Below are positions 59,201 through 64,000 of a stretch of 64,000 nt of DNA, piece by piece. The stretch is from contig CAWUHX010000046.1 in NCBI GenBank assembly GCA_963922205.1, positions 434,001 through 498,000 of the forward strand, given 5' to 3'. The DNA is from Romanomermis culicivorax (Eukaryota; Nematoda; Enoplea; Mermithida; Mermithidae). Position 1 is the first letter of the stretch. Every line of letters begins with the position of its first letter. Position numbers and translations under genes: made by a program. The notes under the pieces are model-generated. The model was not told the origin of the DNA. It worked only from the letters and a program-made list of their open reading frames with translations, and searched no databases.

Positions 59201-62200
59201 CCACGCACCGAAAATATGTCGTTCACTTGAAGATTTTCCTGATTTCATAACTAAATAGAACCTAACTTAATGTGGCAAGAAAAGAGTTGTCATAGCTCGA
59301 TTATTCACAAATTTCACAATAAAAGTCACGACCTGAGTCTTTCCTGTAGTGAAGCGTTCAATATTTCTTGTTCCCGTTTCTCCATTTCCACTATTTTCAC
59401 ATTATCCTGGTTTGCTAGAGCATTGATGGCAGGTTTTACAGCAGCAGCAACAGACTCGATTTTCACACTAGACGTGGCAATTGCTGGTTTTTGTTCGGTT
59501 ATCAATAATGGCGGCTTGACCGCAGTTATTGTTGGAGCGACTACGGTTAATGGATTTTGTTTCGTGATAGTAGTTTCGTTTGTTTTCTGATAAAGAGATT
59601 GAAAATCGACAAAACAAACATTTTTCAGCTCTTTTCAACGCTTATATACCTGCTGAACTTTTTCCACTATGCTTGATGTTGGTACATCATCTGCATCTGA
59701 ATTCGATTCTGAATTATCCTAAAGATTAACGCAAAAATTGACTGAACCGATCCGATATTCTGCGTGTTTGACTGAACAGAACTGAGATTATGAAAGCTGA
59801 CTGAAATGAAGCCTTATTCTGTTCAGTGACTGAACTGAATTCAGATTCCAACTATTGACAAAAGTGAAATCATATCCTGCTTATTGACTGAACTGAATTA
59901 TTCTGATTATTAACTGAACTGAACTCATATTCTGTTTGTCGACTGAACCGAAATAATATACTACGTATTAGCTGAACTAAATTTAGATTATGATTATTGA
60001 CTGAACTGAACTTATATTGTGTTCGTTGATTGAACTGGACCCAACTTTTGCTGACTGACTGAACTGAAGTCATTTTCTGCTTATTGACTGAACTGAACTC
60101 AGATTGTGCGTATTGGCTGATTTGAATTGATATTCTGATTACTGACTCAACTGATATGCCGATCATTCGCTGAACTAAATGCTTATTCTGCTATTGAACT
60201 GAACTCATATTCTAATTATTGAATGAACTGTACCCATATACCGTTCATTGATTAAATTGGACCAAGGTTCTATTTATTGACAAAATTGAAGTCATACACT
60301 ACTTGTTGACTGAGCTGAATGCATATTCTGTCTATTGGATGATCTGAAGTGATATCCAGATAATTCTCTGAGCTTAACTACGTTAACAATATGAACAATT
60401 GTATGACTTACAGAGAGACCAAGACTGGCATAGAGTAAAGTCTTCTTTTCGGCGGCCGTCGTCGGATTGAGGTCCAATGATAAGACTTGGGCTTTATTTT
60501 CCGCGTTTGGTGTCGGCTTGATATCATCCTTCAAATCTACGGAATCAGTTTTCTTGAGAAAACGTGATCCACCACCCAGAACCTAGAATAATAGGTGTGC
60601 GATGTGGTATGACTTGTAAAAAACACAAAAAATTTCATCATAAAATTTGGGGGTTATGATCAAACTTGAAGCATTCATAACTCGTTCACAACGGAACATG
60701 AACAATTTTTACTCATTTTTTTGGATAGAGCTCTACGAGGTCTATCGATTCTCGTCAAGTTTACTGTATTTCAATAAAACAAAAAATCCTACACACCTAT
60801 TGTATGAGGTCAAAAAGATGTACGATTTTGCTTACTTTTCTAGGCGACTCTTCGTCTGCAGTGGTTGTCATGTGACCACGAGACGTTTTCGGTCTTTCCA
60901 AAGATTTATTCGACAACGCAGCCCCATCAGCCGCGTTCGGAGCCGGCTTCTGATCTACGCTCGTCAAAGGTCTCGGCTGAGTTGAGATGGGCGCCAAAAC
61001 GCTCTTCTTTGCAATAGGCTAAAGGAAAGATTGACCAATTGTGAGTGTTCAACTGTAACATCGAAACATATTTCAACCAAGCGTAGAATCTTTTTATGTT
61101 TTTTACATGTACAAATAGATAGATCTTGCTGAGATGTATCCAAAAATATGATTTGAAACGATCTATGTATGTTTTCGGTGAAGTTATAACACATCGAAGC
61201 TTTTATTTCAAAGCTGAAACCAACGTCCTATGTTGATCTGTGACGAACTTTCTGATGAGTTCAACCTTGCATGACATATGAGTACTATGGGTAGTCTCAT
61301 ATGCTGAGTAATATTAATAATGCATCAAAATTAAAATTCGCGTTGTTACAGTACTCGAAATTTCGATTATTTTTTCGATTCGACACATTTCCGATCTCTA
61401 AATTGCGTCCATCTGTAAGTTAGTATAAATAGACTTATCGTATCCTGGATTCTACAGTTCCCATTTGAAGTGTCAAAAATAGTACGGAATTCTTGTCGAA
61501 TGTCGGTAAATCTTGAGCAGTAGTGGACGAACTGTAGTAATTGAAAGGAGATAGTTTTGCCGGCATACTGGTAAAATTTCATTTATCTATAGCGTTAGTG
61601 AATGCTGAACAGGGTATCCCGATTGGAAGGCTAAGAAATTTTTTTCGTCAATTGAAAAAACTAAGGAAAACTGTAGCTATACTTGATCTATTTTATAGTG
61701 ATCGATGCAGAGCGACTCCGTGAAAGTAAGTTCAATGCGGAAAAAATCTTGTAAGCTTATTACTCTAATCAGAAGAAAATTTCTTCAGTGAACGGCAAAC
61801 AGGACATCTAAAAATTTCCTTCAATAACTTGATGAAGTGTGGTCAAAATTTCTCGAGTAGTACTCAGTTATCAAAGTTGTTCAGTCCAAATCGACAATGG
61901 GCAAGCATGATGTTTTTAAATAATTTGGAGCTATCCCACTTTCATGAAAAAATTTAGTCTTTTCCTACAGTGTAAAGTTTTTTACCAAGTGAAAAACGTT
62001 ATACTTTATCAAATTTAACTTACTTTTCAGGTTTTCGCTACGTCTATCATTTTCAATTGAATGAGCTACAAAAGTTAGCGTTTCAATAGCATCCGTTATC
62101 CTTAGGCTGCGAGAAAGTAGCTCACCATGCACCATGAATGACACCCTGTTTACATCAAATGATGTTGCAGAAAAAGAAACATTAGAAAGCAATAGTGGAC

Positions 62201-62942
62201 TTTTGAATTCTGTCGAAGCAGAAAAGGGTATCTGAATAACTCTTTTCATTGTCACATAAATCAAACTAAAAGCTATCTTTGAATTTAAATGAAAATTTGT
62301 GAAATTTTCCATGATCACTTGAGGCACCCAGCTACCAACCCATGAAATTCCTTGAGTCCTTCGAATCAAACCATTTCTTGATATTTTTCATGCTGGGATG
62401 TATCAAGTATGTCCAGGATCTCATGTTTGTCAAAATTTTTGTATTTGAAGCCCAGTATTTCCAAATCTCAAATGACCACTGATTTTTCGTCTCCTTTTCC
62501 ATAAAACGTAATTTCCAAATCCGATCAACATTTTTGATTTTCATTCATCTTCATCTGATCAACAATTTAAAATTCTAAAAATCTGCGTCCGTGAACTAAT
62601 AATTCCAGGTCTATATGATTCATAAGAGAAAAGGCTTCATTGTCAAAAAATTCTTACAGCCAACGGGGCCAGTGGTGCCAATTTTCCCAGAGGCGGTTTC
62701 GACGACAACGACGACGGTGGTAAGGTCGTCTACGAAAAATGGACACATTATTCTCATCGAACAAAAAAAAATCATCTCACATGGTTTTTTCAACCGGAAC
62801 CTTAATTACTATCAGATTTTTGGCCTGCAATTTTGCCCTCTCTTCAACCACCATCTGACGAAACTTTTGATCCGAAGGATGTTCCCATAAACTTTGATTG
62901 GTTTTGTTATTATGGAAGTAGAGCTCACCGTCGTCGGTTTGT
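56267..62942 (-). CDS. CEP164-like centriolar distal-appendage protein (5' end unresolved)
   Basis: CEP164 anchors centrioles at the membrane for cilium formation. Exons in transcript order: 62942-62810, 62729-62658, 61018-60836, 60582-60412, 59718-59650, 59586-59333, 58073-57680, 57626-57525, 57042-56824, 56766-56675, 56621-56520, 56468-56267. Total 1993 nt, all phases closing to a TGA. The first exon has GELYFHNNKTNQSLWEHP and RQMVVEERAKLQ, the second half of the CEP164-type WW domain. Next comes KPPLGKLAPLAPLA, like the CEP164 PLGGLAPL linker. A proline/charged linker with VLGGGSRFLKK follows, then a strongly charged coiled coil (about 130 residues, 58073-57680). The C-terminus has DTIKRARQFI and ESLKNWLKKFEKEIK. 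The half of WW with the first Trp must be in an unseen upstream exon. Homology is from memory of the vertebrate protein. Confidence 0.83.
57105..57490. repeat. Dispersed repeat, inverted copy of 46490-46930
   Basis: In the intron between exons 57042 and 57525 of the CEP164-like gene. Blocks such as TTAGCCTTATTAAACTTAG, GGTTGGATATTTACCAA and AAGGCTAATCTA are the complement of those at 46490-46930. Confidence 0.75.
58290..59060. repeat. CEP164-like intron repeat with CATGACTACAGTAAG units
   Basis: CTCATGACTACAGTAAGA or variants recur at about 58305, 58382, 58484, 58575, 58668, 58770, 58905 and 58990. Between them lie similar CTGAAAAT..TGTTCA and AAGCTC strings. This fills the intron between 58074 and 59332; no exon is seen inside it. 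Confidence 0.75.
59725..60375. repeat. CEP164-like intron repeat of TTGACTGAACTGAA units, about 55-60 bp
   Basis: The intron between 59719 and 60411 is almost entirely made of diverged copies of ATTGACTGAACTGAACTCAT followed by ATTCTG. At least ten copies can be counted by eye. Confidence 0.85.
61019..62657. other. Long intron of the CEP164-like gene, including a dispersed repeat
   Basis: The exons on either side join in phase 0 without further exons. The intron includes the 61695-61960 copy of the repeat at 54841-55080 and a 61965-62369 - strand frame with no recognisable domain or acceptor. An additional exon cannot be ruled out. Confidence 0.5.
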
Positions 62943-64000
62943 CTGTGAAAAAGAAATTGAATACGGCTTCAGGCATACGAGGTCACATCTCCATAGGTGC
63001 AAATTTCGAATACTTGCAAATTTTACTGTATATTCGGATTTTTCTTTGTTTTTTCACTAATTTTCCTTGCTTCATGGGCTATATTTACGGTACAATAAGC
63101 ATAAGTGTGTAAAACCAAAACCAATATTCAGGGCGGGTATTTTTCAGTTTTCACTAGGTATATTTAAAATATTCTAAAATCGTAATTTGTATGTGCCAGG
63201 TTGAAACAGTTTTTCGCTTACCGAATTAAATTTTCTAAAACTTTCTGTTAAACATTTCGTGAATTTTTTCTCAATTAATAATCGCTTTCAACTGGAAGCT
63301 CATAAATATCCTTTGTGATTAAACAAATGTGTTACATTTTAGACAAGTACTGATTCTAGAAAAATTCTATGTTTCCGGAGAATGATGAACGTCTGGAAAA
63401 TTTTTCAATATTTGATCGGAGGGATTTGATATATTTGAACAGTTCATTACGCAAAATATAGTGCATCATTATATAGGACTTTGAATATTGAGTGAAATAT
63501 TCTCTCATTTCCAAACATAACCCAAACATGTTTTTTTTCATAAGTTTCATATAAAAAATCAACATTCTCTGACGAGGAGTGACATTCTCAAACTTTTTCA
63601 CGTACGTGATACAATTCTAAAAATTCAAAAGTATTTTCAATAGAAACCGAACTACACAGAAAAAATCCGTAGATAATAAATCTATGAGAAAATTATTGCC
63701 GTCAGGCCCAGAGATAAAAAACTTCCTTTGTATAAAAACCATTATGAAATCTTTGTATGAGTCTAGTACAAAAAAATACTGATTCTGGTCAAAAACTTAT
63801 CAAATTACCAAAACTCTACGAATTTAGTTCCGATTCAACCAAATAGTCCAAGTTCATAATTTCGATAACTTGATCTGCTGATTTATTCATCAGAACAACA
63901 ATTTTCGACCGGGGAGCAGATTTGCGTATAAAAAATAATTCCTAATATTTTCAGTCATTTAGACATTTGTTTTCATTGAAAAAATACTCTGTAACTTTTT
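62943..64000. other. Upstream part of the CEP164-like gene, unresolved
   Basis: It should contain the 5' exons of the CEP164-like gene or lie within its first intron. Besides the candidate at 63820-63890, a - strand frame 63616-63356 follows an acceptor TTTTTAG, encodes 86 basic residues and ends in a stop. It cannot be part of the same transcript in phase and has no recognisable domain. Confidence 0.4.
63820..63890 (-). CDS. Candidate first exon of the CEP164-like gene
   Basis: From an ATG the - strand reads MNKSADQVIEIMNLDYLVES then ELN and a phase 2 donor C|GTAGAG. The pattern I-E-I..L-D...E-S-E-L resembles the conserved segment just before the WW domain of CEP164. The phase also fits the exon starting at 62942. 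Against it, the LPxxW start of the WW domain would be missing unless a further small exon lies between, and no upstream acceptor is obvious. Confidence 0.28.

Noticed and set aside
63356..63616. 86-codon Lys-rich - strand exon-like frame after a TTTTTAG acceptor
   Set aside because: It does not join the neighbouring candidate exon in phase, lies where the CEP164-like transcript should run, and has no recognisable domain.

Overview
The window looks like nuclear DNA of a nematode. It is AT-rich, with long introns that end in short TTTCAG-type acceptors. Several genes start just after an acceptor-like site, as expected if they are trans-spliced. It carries nematode-type serpentine chemoreceptors and (TTAGGC)n, the nematode telomeric hexamer, at internal positions. 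The species cannot be named from this sequence alone. Exon models were built by hand from splice sites, reading phase and family motifs. All phases close in the complete models; no transcript data were available.

Layout. (1) 3953-19600, + strand: an 11-exon RhoGEF (DH plus PH domains, PLEKHG5/6-like) whose introns are filled with tandem repeats, including a 1 kb degenerate telomere-like array. (2) 20601-22104, + strand: a small uncertain two-exon gene and a single-pass membrane protein with KCNE-like topology. (3) 22330-25400: copies of a fold-back repeat built from 16-bp units. (4) 26340-34051, - strand: two tandem paralogous 7TM chemoreceptors (SRT-like) with identical intron phases. One has a 1.2 kb long-TIR element in an intron. 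The other has a huge TATTG/TATCG pentanucleotide array in intron 1 and a MITE exactly at its stop codon. (5) 34434-48900: gene-poor, with mobile-element relics (an element with about 70-bp inverted ends, PIF/Harbinger transposase, a second fold-back, piggyBac transposase, a hairpin). (6) 49584-52815, + strand: a two-exon 7TM receptor with a Penelope-like relic in its intron. (7) 53500-55980: a (TTAGGC)n array split by a MITE, a GC-palindromic element, and an 824-bp Harbinger-type element carrying a Myb/SANT reading frame. (8) 56267-62942 or beyond, - strand: a CEP164-like gene with a WW domain, a basic/proline linker, a coiled coil and a C-terminal helical region. Its extreme 5' end is unresolved.

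The genes do not form an obvious pathway. They are a Rho regulator, chemoreceptors (expected in ciliated sensory neurons) and a ciliary distal-appendage protein homologue. The most notable biology is the CEP164-like gene, the internal telomere-like arrays, the MITE at a stop codon, and the recurring pattern in which each long intron carries its own repeat family.
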